64,000 bases of DNA from Platerodrilus igneus (GCA_036346225.1 JARFIW010000941.1:987501-1051500), one strand, 5' to 3'. Shown: positions 1 to 10,925, numbered from the stretch's first letter. Notes: generated from the letters alone by a model not told the origin. Program-made: numbers and translations.

Positions 1-79
1 AACATAACTATCCAATCAAATGTAAAGACAAATGTAAGCTTCAATGTTACGTGTTCCGTTCTGAGAAGAATTTCCCCTG

Positions 80-460
80 TTGTTGAACAGGAAAAAATTC
101 TCATTCCATAAAACATACAATTTGTGGACCCAACGTTTCATATTCCTTCAGAAGTCGATCTTCTTTTTGGGAGCAGATATTTATTATAATTTAATTAGAG
201 GTGGAATAATAAGACTTCAAAAAAATTTCCTAAGTTTAATTGAAACTAATTTAGGCTATGTCGTAGACGACCCAATTTTTCAAATTGCCATATCACATGT
301 GGCTAAGAACAAAACATTTTCCATTATAACTAATTGTGCTTTCTTGCAAGATGTAACTTCTAATGATTTGCTGCAGAAAATTCTGGGAAGTAGAAGAAGT
401 GCCAAACCAAAACAAAATTATGACTCCAGATTAACAGTTGACCGAAAAAATATTTCTTGA
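80..460 (+). pseudogene. pol: BEL/Pao pol fragment between protease and reverse transcriptase
   Basis: The reading frame contains LGADIYY near residues 31-37, followed by a glycine and leucine-rich stretch. This matches the 'LLGADVF' block that follows the aspartic protease in BEL/Pao polyproteins. Immediately upstream, in another frame, VDPTFHIPSEVD (around 125-165) continues the same block, so there is a frameshift near 165. The frame ends at a stop at 458-460 and the downstream reverse transcriptase is in a different frame. The assignment to BEL/Pao rests on this block plus the unmistakable neighbouring reverse transcriptase. No protease catalytic motif is visible inside the window. Confidence 0.7.
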
Positions 461-499
461 AAGTACTAAAATATTGCCAGATGGTTCGTTTCAAGTTAG

Positions 500-1276
500 G
501 TGATTCGTATTCACTGGCGAAATTTGGAAAAACGTTTTGAAAGGGATGTTGATTTATTTAAGCAGTACAAGGCCTTTATATATGAGTATGTTTCTCTATA
601 TTATGCTAGATCCTTTCCTCTATCGTTTAAAAATGAAATAAAGGAAAACAAATATTTTCTTCCACACCATTGTGTATTAAGGGAAGATAGTTCCACAACA
701 AAATTACGCGTTGTTTTCGATGCTAGTATGAAAACGTGCACAGGCGTTTCTGTAAATGATATAATGCTTAAAGGTTTCTCTGTACAGTCAGAGTTGTTTG
801 ACATACTATGTCGTTTCCGAATCTTTACGTTTGTGCTTACCTACGATATGCAAAAAATGTATAGAATGATTAGAGTCGATCCTTCTCAAACATATCTACA
901 AAATATTCTGTGGCGCGATACTTCAAAGGAACCGTTTAAGTGCTTAGAGCTTCTTACGGTAACATATGGTACAAATAGTGCCCCTTATTTAGCGACCCGT
1001 GTTCTAAATGAATTAGCATTACAAAATAAAGACAAGTATCCCCTTGCATCAGATGCACTTCTTTCGCAGTGCTATGTTGATGACATCTTGTGTGGTAGTA
1101 GCTCACTAGTCAATTTAACAGATACGTACAAACAATTGCAAAAACTTCTAAATTCAATTAATTTTAATACGCACAAGTGGTGCTCAAATGCTTTACATTT
1201 TCTCAAAAAGGTTATTAAAAACAATTCCCAAGCTCATATAGAGATCAAAATTGATCACACTCTGATAAAGTTTTAG
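500..1276 (+). pseudogene. pol: BEL/Pao reverse transcriptase
   Basis: The frame contains the family-typical stretch LPHHCVLREDSSTTKLRVVF (about residues 53-72), then DASMKT and SVNDIMLKG. The catalytic block is YVDD at 1073-1084 (residues 192-195). The wording 'LPHH.V..E.S.T.KLRVVFDAS' is diagnostic of BEL/Pao rather than Ty3/Gypsy. One departure from family usage is 'TYDMQKMYRMIRVD', where BEL elements normally have 'DI..MF.QI.V'. The enzyme would copy element RNA into DNA within the retrotransposon particle. The frame ends at 1276, but recognisable pol continues in other frames, so this is a fragment of a once-larger polyprotein. Confidence 0.88.
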
Positions 1277-2278
1277 GTATTTTATAGGATCCAAATTCGG
1301 ATCAATTTTCAATTGTACTTCCCAAAATTTCAAAAGAATGTTCGACAACAAAGCGTACAGTTTTATCTCAAATAGCGCAAATGTTCGATCCGTGAGGACT
1401 AATTTCTCCCGTCATAGTAGTGGCAAAGATTCTCATGCAAAAAATTTGGCTTTACAAGTTGAACTGGGATGAAGGTTTGACTAACGAAGTTTCACTCCAG
1501 TGGACCAAATTCAGAAAATGCATCTACATGCTTTCAAGTTTAAAAATTCCGCGATTGATATTTCTTAAAGACGAAATATGCAAAATTGAAATACATGGAT
1601 TTCCGACGCTAGTTTAAAAGCTTATGGTGCTGCAGTCTATATACGTGCTATTTACAAAAATAATTTCGTGTCCTGTAACCTCATAGCTTCAAAAGTCGTG
1701 TGCTCCGTTAAAAACTACTACGTTGCCTCACCTTGAACTGTGTGGTGCATTGCTATAGCAAACTTAACAATAAAATTACTATCGATTTTTTAAGGAGAAA
1801 TTAAATATCTCTACTGTGAATTTATGGACCAATTCGCAAATTGTCCTTTGCTGGCTAAAAGCATGTCCTTCTAGATGGTCAATTTTTGTGTCCAACAGAG
1901 TTTCAGAAATTCAACGAATAACGTCAAATTTTTGGTGGCGTCATGTTAATAGTGAAAATAATCCTGCTGATTTTCTTTCAAGGGGAATGACCCCACAAGA
2001 AATAATAAAATCCGTTGTTTGGTGACAAGGGCCACAATTTCTAAAAAATCCACAATTAAATTTAAATGAATTTGAATTTAAAGAAGTTGGCGTTTGCAAT
2101 GCCCCAGAAGAAATAAACATTAAAACTGTTTTGTATAACTCTAAACACGACAGTTGGTCAAATTTTTGGAACATGATTCTCTTGAAATTTTCCTCATTTA
2201 TTAAACTAAAATGCTTATTGTCTAAGATTTGTAAGTAACCTAAAAAATAAATCGAACACTTTCTCGTGTTCATTAAAG
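1277..2278 (+). pseudogene. pol: BEL/Pao RNase H-like and connection region, broken
   Basis: Several short open pieces continue the pol polyprotein. The clearest is 1816-2025: LWTNSQIVLCWLKACPSRW, then FVSNRVSEIQ, then WWRHVNSENNPADFLSRG, which matches the BEL/Pao RNase H end ('TDS.I.L.WL...P.RW..FV.NRV..I', 'WRHV....NPAD..SRG'). A stop at 2023-2025 ends that piece. Beyond it, readable pol continues through HDSWSNFWN and SFIKLKCLL up to the Gypsy-1 insertion at 2278. Frame changes occur at roughly 1275, 1400 and 1620. The fragment is non-functional. Confidence 0.75.
2275..2278 (+). repeat. Target site duplication of Gypsy-1, left copy (AAAG)
   Basis: AAAG directly precedes the TG that opens the 5' LTR. 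The same four bases follow the CA that closes the 3' LTR, at 10926-10929. A 4-bp duplication is usual for Ty3/Gypsy integrases. Confidence 0.8.
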
Positions 2279-2932
2279 TGTTACATGCTGAAAATCGGCT
2301 ATGCATCATTTTTGGTTTATGTTTTAAATTTGTGAGTGAAATCGCGCCAATATTTTTAAAAAATAGACTTGTGCATTTCCGTCATTCGGACAGTTGCGTC
2401 GGCGCAAGAGAATGCGCAGACGTGGAGTGAGGAAGAAGTGCGCGGTTTCCGACACGACGAGGATTAGCCAACGAGACGTCGAACAGTGAGGTTTATCTGT
2501 GCCGTGCCTTCGTCTTTTCTTTTTCAGATAATGTAGGTTTCCCTTTATCTCTACCTGATATCGTTCCTTACCTGGTTGTTCCTTACCGTACTGCTACAGA
2601 CGAGAAGAGGGAAGACAAAACAAATCTGGTTTCAATGATGGCCTAATGACACTCACGCCCAACAACGCCGAGATCCACGAAGATGAGTATGGCTCCCTGC
2701 GCAAGGATAATCGCAAAATCCACATTTTAGTGAGTACATTTTATCTTTTCCTTTAAGGCGCCTCTTGTATCACAATAAACATTTTTGGTATGTAATACAA
2801 TTTGAGACGCAATTATGACGTAAGAGCTTTATTGTGCAATATTATGTACGTTGTAGTATGTATTACCAACTATCGTAATGGCTCCGAACACGCTCGCGCG
2901 GGACTATAACGGTTATACTCGAGACTATAATA
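2279..2932 (+). repeat. Gypsy-1 5' LTR
   Basis: The LTR opens with TGTTACATGC and aligns along its length with 10260-10925. It is about 12 bp shorter than the 3' copy because of an internal deletion near 2725. Its last two bases are TA, whereas the 3' copy ends in the canonical CA, so the terminal dinucleotide has mutated here. Confidence 0.88.
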
Positions 2933-2933
2933 G

Positions 2934-2951
2934 TGGCGCCTGAACGTTTTG
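2934..2951 (+). other. Gypsy-1 primer-binding site
   Basis: TGGCGCCTGAACG begins one base after the 5' LTR, where the minus-strand primer tRNA should pair. TGGCGCC resembles sites complementary to the CCA end of tRNA-Lys-like primers. The tRNA identity is a guess. Confidence 0.65.
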
Positions 2952-3572
2952 TTAAAAAATTTGTTTTTTACCTCCTATTTATCTTATAAGGGTTAGTTTT
3001 GAATATATTTGTAGAAATTGGGTCTTGTTCACTCAAATAATAATAAATAATAATTTTTTAAAATTTTTAATAGCTTTTACATAGAAAAAATATAATCTGG
3101 CAACATTGCAATCTGGCAACATCTATTTTATGTTGGCATGACATTGAATGTAGCTGAGGTGTCAATTTGAGCATTTAGGCATCCATGTTTGATTAGTGTT
3201 TTGTTTACTTCATAAATCGTATTCCTAACTTAATTAATTGGCATTTTTCTTTTAAAAGTGTATTTGTATTCTAAATTCTCTTAAATAATTACTTAATTTA
3301 ATTCAGAATGAAACTAAAGTGTATACCTTTCAAATGTGTTTAGCAAATTACCTTAACCTAACTTTAACATGTGTTTGAATTAAATAATTCTTTATGTAAG
3401 TATTTTAGTCGTAGATAAATAGCTTTATGATTAAAAAATCTCCTTAAAAATACACTAAAGTTATGTCCCTAAATATAGCTTACGCAATTAACTGAATTTT
3501 TACCTTTTACCTTCTAAAACGCTATAGTAAACTTGATTTCGTTATATCTGTTTCCTCAAACACTATACTATA

Positions 3573-3905
3573 ATGAATCCCGTTTATCTCAAAGCATTTG
3601 AAACAATTTGCGAAATTCAGTCGCGGAATATTCAAGCAGCATCGAATCAAAATGACAGACGATTACAGCTGAAAGCTATATTAGCTCAAGAAGCTAAAAG
3701 CCTATCTATTCCGCGTGTTGTAGTCTCTGATTTACCTAAAAATATATTTGAAATTAAACAATCCCTTGATGATATTAGTAATATAGTGCATAAAATTGAT
3801 TCCGAACCTAGCGAAACTGAGCTTAAGTGCGTTGTGTCTCGTATAGCGCACGTTAAGCAACGAATAGACTTGTTGTGTTTATTTAACGATGAGCAGGCTA
3901 ACTAA
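3573..3905 (+). pseudogene. gag: Gypsy-1 gag, N-terminal part
   Basis: This 110-codon frame opens with MNPVYLKAFETICEIQSRN and is rich in charged and helix-forming residues, as expected for a Gag matrix/capsid region. It begins about 630 bases after the primer-binding site. A stop at 3903-3905 ends it, but related sequence continues downstream in other frames, for example FWSKIRNRTQGPDENVISF around 4300-4355. Gag would bind element RNA and build the particle. I assign it from position and from the zinc knuckles further downstream, not from a strong motif in this piece. The degenerate relative at 17.5-18.5 kb shows the same FW.KI.R...G.. pattern. Confidence 0.6.
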
Positions 3906-4894
3906 AGCAAACAAACCTTTCTATCTGATATTCTGTTACTCGAAGGAATAGTCCGCGAAAAACATAACTTAGATGTGGATGTAAATGTACTTACAGCCTT
4001 CTCGAATCTTACAATCACGCAACCTTCTTTGTGGGGGAAATCAATACCTGTGTATAAATGAGGTTTAACTTTTTAGGGTTTTGACTCCCAATTCTCGTTA
4101 ATATCATTCCTGGATAGAGTAAACGACTTTAAAATCTCCCGTAGTTGCACAGACCAAGATTTAATTGTTTCAGCGAGTGAATTATTTTCCGGTTCTGCCT
4201 TAATTTGGAATAGAAATATAAGAAATCAGATTTCTACTTGGGAAGAATTAGTTACGTGCTTAAAACGCGATTTTTTACCGCATGGCTATATTACCGATTT
4301 CTGGAGTAAAATAAGAAACCGAACCCAGGGACCTGATGAAAACGTAATCTCTTTTATTACCTCAATGGAAGCTTTATATAGCAGATTAGATAAAAACCAC
4401 TGGAATCTGAAATTATCGATCAACTCCGTAGGAATTTAAACCCATATTTTTCCGAACGTTTAGCGTTACAACGCATTTCTTCTTTACCTCAGTTTAAAGA
4501 TTTATGTCGCTCGCTCCAAGAAGTGAAATTACGTGTCGATAAATACCGTCCTCCTTCAGAAAAACAATCTGGCTTATTAGAACCTGACTTAGCATGTGAA
4601 ACTGAACCTTCTCGTAAAGTATCTACTATTAATCTTTCTGCTATTCCTTCAAGTAACTCACTTACTTGTTGGAATTGTAAAAAAAGTGGACATAACTATA
4701 GCGTGTGCACATACCACAAAAATATTTTTTGTTATGGTTGCGGTCGTAGCAATACCTATAAATCTACTTGTGCAAATTGTAACTCTAACCTACCGGGAAA
4801 ATTCCGCACAGATATTCCGACCCGAAACGTGAATATCTCAAGGAATCATAATGGTCCTCAACACCAACCATTCAACGCACCCAGACGTCAATAA
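3906..4894 (+). pseudogene. gag: Gypsy-1 gag, C-terminal part with zinc knuckles
   Basis: The capsid remainder is broken between 3906 and 4520. An open frame at 4523-4894 carries CWNCKKSGHNYSVC, a CCHC zinc knuckle (C-x2-C-x4-H-x4-C). A second cysteine cluster, CYGCGRSNTYKSTC, lacks the histidine expected in a second knuckle. A third pair, CANC, follows. A basic, asparagine-rich tail ends at the stop at 4892-4894. Such knuckles bind the genomic RNA. Loss of the histidine may be decay or may reflect an unusual second finger. Protease sequence starts about 450 bases downstream, beyond an inserted segment. Confidence 0.75.
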
Positions 4895-5076
4895 ATTTAA
4901 AGCATAAAATTATCTCTAATATTAAATCACTATCTAATATATCTAATAAGAATAATATCGCTACCTTAAATTTACAAAAGAACTTAGCTCCCTTATCGGA
5001 AATGTGTCATACTACCCCGGCCAAATGTTCGAGTTGACTGCAAACCGTTAATTTCTTTTACCATAAAAAGTCTGCT

Positions 5077-5282
5077 GTCTTACAACTTGTAAACTCTGTT
5101 ATTAGTTTTTGTTTCAATCTGTTAGATTTTTATTTAGAGTGGATTAATTATGAAGTTAGAATAAATTAGAAGCACGTTTATTTTTTGCGTTTAAACCCAA
5201 TGTAGTACCTTCGGGTGGAGCATTGGGGACGTGGCCGCAAGTATGGCGGCTCTTATTCAAATTACAATGTCTTACAACTTGT
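5077..5282 (+). mobile_element. Small inserted element (5091-5268) with 14-bp target duplication
   Basis: GTCTTACAACTTGT occurs at 5077-5090 and again at 5269-5282, enclosing 178 bases. Long duplications of this kind are typical of LINE-driven insertion. Inside, 5199-5227 matches the hairpin-forming tail CAATGTAGTACCTTCGGG..CATTGG also found in the SINE at 23504-23763. The rest of the insert has no match I can see in the window. It is probably a 5'-truncated SINE sharing that tail, inserted between the gag and protease regions of Gypsy-1. Confidence 0.7.
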
Positions 5283-5299
5283 TTAAAAACCCCTTGATA

Positions 5300-5827
5300 T
5301 TCGTCCTCGCTTACCTATCTCCATTGATTCCTTAAATGTAATAACTTTACTGGACACAGGTTCCTCATGCTCCCTTATAAATAACGAAGGCATACAGCAA
5401 TTATCTAAACAAAACATTAAAATTCAAGTTATTTCGGAAAAAGCTCTATAAATTTAGCTGACGATAATCAAATATATGTAAGGGGTTCCTGTAAACTAAA
5501 AATTCGAGTAGAGTCACTTGAACGTGACGTTCCATTTTTGATCGTACCTACATTAGCTTACCCATTTTTACTTGACGTGGATTTCTGTAAACTTTTTAAT
5601 TTATCGCTTGCCTCAAAACAAATTCCTGTGCGTCTACGGGAATATCTAATAAAATTTCTCTTACCGATTCCCAAAATGCAATTCTTAACTTTACAATCGA
5701 CAAATTTCGTAAATTATCTACGTCTGAACTTGGTTGTGTTACTACTGCAACACATATTATCTCTACAGGTGATGCCCTCCCTTTTAAGCAACGTCAATAT
5801 CCGCTATCGCCCGCATTACGAAAACAT
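5300..5827 (+). pseudogene. pol: Gypsy-1 aspartic protease region
   Basis: Translation around 5340-5385 gives VITLLDTGSSCSLINNEG, with the aspartic protease active-site triad DTG at 5353-5361. Retropepsins act as dimers and cut the Gag-Pol polyprotein. The C-terminal half of the protease and the linker to reverse transcriptase are split among frames; one open piece is 5538-5843 and a stop interrupts the protease near 5450. Its position, after the zinc knuckles and before reverse transcriptase, fits the Ty3/Gypsy order. Confidence 0.7.
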
Positions 5828-6268
5828 TTGCATTCCGAAATAGATAAAATGCTAGAATCTATTGTTATCTCGCCTTCAAATTCGCCATGGATGTCTCCCG
5901 TGTTATTAGTCCGCAAGAAAAATGATGAATGGCGTGTTTATTTTGATGGTAGAAAGCTTAATTCTGTAACTGTGTCGGACGCCTACCCTTTACCTCGTAC
6001 TGATTCTATTTTAAGTTGGCTTCGAAACGCTATATTTATCTCATCTATCGATCTTGGACAAGCTTTTTATCATATCCCTCTTGACTTATCTTCTTGTCCA
6101 AAAACTGCTTTTTGTGTTTCAGGTCGAGGTCTTTTCGAATATAATTTTTTGCCATTTGGTCTCTGTAACGCACCACAAACTTTACAACGTACTATGGATC
6201 AAACATTAGGTCCTATCTTACACCAGGAACGTGTCTTTGTATTCTTAGACGACATATTAATTATCTGA
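5828..6268 (+). pseudogene. pol: Gypsy-1 reverse transcriptase, fingers and palm
   Basis: The frame shows the Ty3/Gypsy series of reverse transcriptase blocks: SNSPWMSPVLLVRKKNDEWR, YFDGRKLNSVTVSDAYPLPR, SSIDLGQAFYHIPL, LPFGLCNAPQTLQRTMDQTL and the catalytic FLDD at 6243-6254. In the first block, DGRKLN stands where most relatives have DYR.LN. The frame closes at a stop at 6266-6268 immediately after FLDDILII, but homologous sequence continues in the same region, so the stop is a lesion rather than a domain end. It shares the palm motifs with the Gypsy-4 enzyme at 52.5 kb but is clearly a different lineage. Confidence 0.9.
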
Positions 6269-7084
6269 AGTTCCTTTGAAGAGCATATCGCTACTCTTAA
6301 TGAAGTTGCTGAACGCCTAAATGCAGCAGGTTTTAAAATAAATTGGGAGAAATGTCAATTTTGCTGTTCTTCTCTTATATTTCTTGGTTTTATCATCGAT
6401 GGAACTAGTTTACGTGCAGATCCTCCTACAGTCGACGCTATTACTAAATTTAAAACACCCAAAACCGTCCCCAAAATTAAACGTTTAATTGGAATGATTA
6501 GTTATTACCAAATTTTTCTACCAAATCTCTCAATCCTATCTACACCTATTACCGCCCTAATTAAAAATAAAAATAAATCCCAATGTGTCGAATGGAATTT
6601 AGAAGCTCAGCAGGCTATTGAACAAATTAAAACGTTAATCACTTCAGCATCTATCTTAATTTCGCCCAACTTTGATGAAAGATTTTATATACAAACTGAT
6701 GCCTCTCTTACTGGTTTAGTTGCAATGTTGTTTCAGGTGAGCAATGGATTAGAACACCCTATCGCTTATGCTGGTCGTGCCTCAAATTCTGCTGAACAAA
6801 AATATTCAACTACCGAAGGTGAACTATTGGGAGTTATCTTTGGTATTGAAAAATTTGGATGATATGTTGAAGGTATACATTTCACGGTAATTACTGATTG
6901 TGCAGCCCTTACATGGTTAAATAACTTAAAACAACCCGCAGGTCGTTTGGTAAGATGGAACTTGCGTATCTCTCAATTTACCTTTGACGTTAGGCATATA
7001 CCTGGCAAATTAAATATCGTACCTGATGCCTTATCTCGTGATGTCGCTTCTCTTAACCTTCCAGATCTAATTCCTGATGCCTGA
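6269..7084 (+). pseudogene. pol: Gypsy-1 reverse transcriptase thumb and RNase H
   Basis: Readable thumb sequence (FLGFIIDG near 6380-6405) leads into 6494-6862, which contains the connection region and RNase H: YIQTDASLTGLVAMLFQ (first catalytic Asp), then EQKYSTTEGELLGVIFGIEK (catalytic Glu). After a stop at 6860-6862, VITDCAALTWLNN and RLVRWNLRISQF continue the RNase H, ending with IPGKLNIVPDALSR near 7030. These are standard Ty3/Gypsy RNase H landmarks. RNase H removes the RNA template after first-strand synthesis. At least two lesions separate the parts. Confidence 0.85.
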
Positions 7085-7199
7085 TATCTTAATATGATCA
7101 AAAAAGTTTCTGAAAATCCCGATAAATTTCTCACCTTCCGTGTAACGAATAATAGACTATCTAAATTTGTATCTTCCTCATCCCGCAAAATATCTAACA

Positions 7200-8321
7200 T
7201 CCCTGAATGGAAACCGCAGTGAGGTTCTCAAATTGTGTCATGACGACCCTATAGCTGCTCACCTTGGTATTACGAAAACCCTAGCTAAAATATCTGAGTT
7301 ATATTATTAGCCTACATTAAAACAATCTATCTGTCGCTATAATAGTAACTGTAAAATTTGTGGGTCTCAGAAGAGCTCTCAAGAAGCTCGTTCTGGTTTA
7401 GTGGGTAACTTTAATCGCGTACCTTATTCTTTTCAATTAATATCGCTTGACTTATTAGGACCTCTCCCCCGATTAAAAAAAGGTAACCAATATCTTTTTG
7501 TTGTCACCGATTGGTTTTCCAAATTTGTTATGGTGCAATCGTTGCGTAAGGCCACATCTGCGGCTATAATTAAATTCCTAGAGCAAAATGTATTTCTTAT
7601 CTTTGGTGTTCCCCAGATTATTCTTTGTGACAATGGGGCGCAATTTATCTCAAAAATTTTCAAAATTTCGTTAAGAGCTACAAAGTACAAAAAATTTGGT
7701 TTAACGCAAAATACAATCCCCAGGTAAACCCTATTGAAAGAGTAAATAGAGTCTTAATTACTGCTATCTCTTCATATATCGATTCAGATCACACTAGATG
7801 GGATGAAAATATCTTTAAAATTTCTCAAGCTTTGCGTACATCTAAACACGAAGCAACCCAATTTATTCCGTCATTTCTTGTTTTTGGAAGATATACTCCA
7901 ATCGATGGTAGCTATTATGGTTCAGTTCTGGACGATACTAACGTAATTGAATTTGACGAAAAAGTACGCTGGTACAAAGACCAACAATCATTACCTTCTA
8001 TCTTTAACGACATTAGAAAAAATTTGCTAAAAGCTTACGAAAAAAGTAAGGATCACTATAATATGCGTAAACGAAATATTTCCTTTGCTTTAGACGAACA
8101 TGTTTGGAAAAAGGATTGTCTTATCGGATGCAACTAAAAATTTTTCTTCAAAATTAGCCCCTAAATTCATTCTATGAAGGTCACTCGTGTTGTTAGTCCA
8201 CTTATCTACGAACTCCAAGATGCTAAAGGAAAACGCCAAGGAAGGTGGCATATTAAAGACCTTAAACCATTCTCTGCTGACCCAAATGCTAATTCAATTT
8301 TTCACGTTTCATTTCTTTAAC
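7200..8321 (+). pseudogene. pol: Gypsy-1 integrase
   Basis: The zinc-binding N-terminal domain is readable around 7230-7370 (HLGITKTL followed by the CxxC in CKICGSQ). The catalytic core in 7401-7727 has SLDLLGPL (Asp at 7449-7451) and CDNGAQF (Asp at 7629-7631). The catalytic Glu (NPIERVNR, 7736-7738) lies in another frame after a break near 7700. A C-terminal piece at 7832-8137 includes KHEATQFIPSFLVFGRYTP. A final WHIKDLKPFSA block is near 8248-8280. Spacing between the second Asp and Glu is about 35 residues, as in DD35E integrases. Integrase inserts the DNA copy and makes the 4-bp duplication seen here. Confidence 0.87.
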
Positions 8322-10259
8322 GATTTACCTAATGTTTCTGTCCCTACTATGAGTTAGTTAACTTTATTCAGCCATTTTTCTTTTTTATACAGCACTTACC
8401 TTCTACACGTTTGGCGTATTTACCTTAAACTAGCTATCTTTTTGCTACCTGCTAACTTCCCCTTGAACTTATTGTTAGCCACATATCGGTTTATTGTCTA
8501 GGTCCCCCAGCATAACGCTGTCGCTTCATTTAATTAATCCTCGCACCTTTTATACAACAGATTATTTTGCTTTCAGCATTTATCTTACATTGTTTAATTT
8601 TGTGGTGATTGTCGTAACTTTGGTTGTAATAACTCATTGAATTTTTATGATTGGTTGTAGCTGATGTTTTGAGTGGATGCTTTCTTCTTTGGGCTTACAT
8701 AGGTAACGCGGCCTATGCCATTGTAAGAAATAGTCCATATTCGCAGTTGAAAAAACTAAGAGTTTCTATTCCATGCGTTTTTCTTCTGAATTATTACAGT
8801 CGCTCACCTTATTTTTTATCATTACTTGTTTTTTTTTTCTATTAAGTTATCAGAACATATAAACGTTTTTTTTTGTTTTTATTGAACTTTGTGGTGAGGT
8901 GCTATCGCTTTTTATTGATATCTTATTGAATTTTCAGTTGTTTTAGCATATTGGGACAGTGTGTCTGTATTTAACTGCTTATAGTTAGGCATTCTTGTGT
9001 GTTTATGGCGTTACCGTTTTTAAAAATTACCTTGCAACAGTTGTTTTTTTTTGTGTGAAGGTATCTGTAGTGATACTTTTAAGTTGTTGTTTCAACTTTT
9101 ATCTGATTTTCTTATCGTAGTGTATGCACTCGTTAGAGCCTAGAAATTTTTTTAACTTGTATGTCTTATCTTACCTATATAACGGCTTCAAGGAGCCACT
9201 CTATCTTGTGTCTTTGGGATGGATGACGAAACGGCTTGGTGAGCTGGGGAATTCTACGCTATATCTTTAATGTATGTAGTCGTAGTGTGCCTTAACGTGC
9301 TGGGACTTTTCGGATTCATCTATTGTTATCTAGTTTTATCTTAATATTTTTATCCTACCTATTATCTTTGATAATAACTTGATCTTAATATCTTTATCTT
9401 ACCTATTATCTTTGATAATAACTTGAACTTAATATCTTTATCTTACCTATTATCCTTGATAATAACTTGAGCTTAATATCTTTATCTTACCTATTATCTT
9501 TGATAATAACTTGAGCTTAATATCGTTATCTTACCTATTATCTTTGATAATAACTTGAAACTTTGTCTTATCTTTTTTTATCTTCCTAACGTTTGATATT
9601 TACGATCAGACGTAGTAATTATTTTTTGAATATTGAGTGAAGAAGCTAACCTGATGGTAGCAATGTAATTTGTTAGGTTAGAAATGTAAGAAATTAGTAA
9701 GATGGTACTGTTGGTAAATTTGTTGATTCACAACCATGTCATGAACAAGTTTTGATGTGTATTATTATTAAACCAGAGTACCAGTACATAAAAAAATTTG
9801 CTAAAGTGCAGAGTAACTTGCTCTTTTGGACATTTTGAAATTTGGGCATTTTCTTGCCAAAGAAGAAACAGTTTAGATGCAATGCTTATGTGCGTCTGCA
9901 CTTAAAAACTGTAATGTTAGCTTTAGTTATAGTATATATGTTAGGCGACTTGTCGCATTTGTTCTAGTTTTAGTAGTGTTTCGTGCTCTCCGACAAATTT
10001 GTGCTGTCGATTATAACTGTGCCACATTAAAGACTCGTGTCTGCATTTATAAATGTAGTTCATAAACAATGGGACTACACCTTCCGTTTCCTGGTAAATC
10101 GTAAGACGTGTTATCGGTTGAAAAAACCAGGTGGCGCTTAAAATAAACATTTTGTAGAATTTAAGTTAGGGTTTATGTAGGTTAGTTAGGATTTAGATTT
10201 TAAGCTTTTACCGTGCTAACAGTCATTTTTTTAAGATTTTTTTATGGCTTTGTCGCGAT
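8322..10259 (+). other. Gypsy-1 long 3' noncoding region
   Basis: About 1.9 kb lie between the end of integrase and the 3' LTR. I see no env-like frame: short open frames at 8651-8845 and 9877-10065 show no family motif. The stretch is T-rich and contains the 44-bp tandem repeat described separately. No clear polypurine tract is visible directly before the 3' LTR at 10260. Confidence 0.6.
9341..9560 (+). repeat. Five-copy 44-bp tandem repeat
   Basis: Copies begin at 9341, 9385, 9429, 9473 and 9517 with exact 44-base spacing and only scattered substitutions. Each copy contains TTATCTTTGATAA, in which TTATC and GATAA can pair, so the array could form five short hairpins in the element RNA. It sits in the noncoding region between pol and the 3' LTR of Gypsy-1. 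Confidence 0.9.
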
Positions 10260-10925
10260 TGTTACATGCCGAAAATCGGCTATGTATTATTTTTGGTTTA
10301 AGTTTTAAATTTGTGAGTGAATTCGCGTCAATATTTTAAAAAAATAGACTTGTGCATTTCTGTCACTTTGAACAGTTGCGTGGGCGCAAGAGAATGCGCA
10401 GACGTGGAGTGAGGAAAAAGTGCGCGGTTTCCGACACGACGAGGATTAGCCAACGAGACGTCGTACAGTGAGGTTTATCTGTGCCGTGCCCTCGTCTTTT
10501 CTTTTTCAGATAATGTAGGTTTCCCTTTATCTCTACCTGATATCGTTCCTTACCTGGTTGATCCTTACCGTACTGCTACAGACGAGAAGAGGGAAGACAA
10601 AACAAATCTGGTTTCAACGATGGCCTAATGACTCCCACGCCCAACAACGCCGAGATCCACGAAGATGAGTATGGCCCTTGCGCAAGGATAATCGCAAAAT
10701 CGCGGAGAGTTCCACATGTTAAGTGAGTACATTTTATCTTTTCCTTTAAGGCGCCTCTTGTATCACAATAAACATTTTTGGTATGTGATACAATTTGAGA
10801 CGCAATTATGACGTAATAGCTTTATTGTGCAATATCATGTACGTTTTAGTATGTATTGCCAACTATCGTAGTGGCTCCGAACACGCGCGCGCGGGACTAT
10901 AACGGTTATACCCGAAACTATAACA
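10260..10925 (+). repeat. Gypsy-1 3' LTR
   Basis: It aligns with 2279-2932, beginning TGTTACATGCCG and ending ACTATAACA. It retains the canonical TG...CA ends. It includes about 12 bases near 10704-10716 missing from the 5' LTR. Confidence 0.9.

Larger units (their letters stand above)
1..2278 (+). mobile_element. BEL/Pao LTR retrotransposon, left part (5' end outside window)
   Basis: This is the left half of a decayed BEL/Pao element. It contains post-protease pol sequence, reverse transcriptase and RNase H-like sequence in several frames. It stops at 2278, where Gypsy-1 is inserted. The missing half (integrase and probable 3' LTR) resumes at 10930. The halves belong together because AAAG at 2275-2278 is repeated directly after Gypsy-1 at 10926-10929, and the pol domain order RNase H then integrase is restored across the gap. 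The 5' LTR and gag lie beyond the left edge. Many stops show that it is inactive. Confidence 0.85.
2279..10925 (+). mobile_element. Gypsy-1: full-length but decayed Ty3/Gypsy retrotransposon nested in BEL/Pao
   Basis: The element is bounded by two long similar LTRs (2279-2932 and 10260-10925) and a 4-bp target duplication. Internal order is primer-binding site, gag with zinc knuckles, protease, reverse transcriptase, RNase H, integrase, then about 1.9 kb of noncoding sequence. The order protease-RT-RNase H-integrase is that of Ty3/Gypsy. Every domain is present, but stops and frameshifts separate them. The LTRs differ at several percent of sites by eye, so the insertion is not recent. A 178-bp segment at 5091-5268 was inserted later. 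A related LTR lies alone at 62973-63577 and a relative's remains are at 17.5-19.75 kb. Confidence 0.9.

Noticed and set aside
8322..10259. env gene in Gypsy-1
   Set aside because: The interval has no long frame, signal peptide or fusion-protein motif, and contains tandem repeats.
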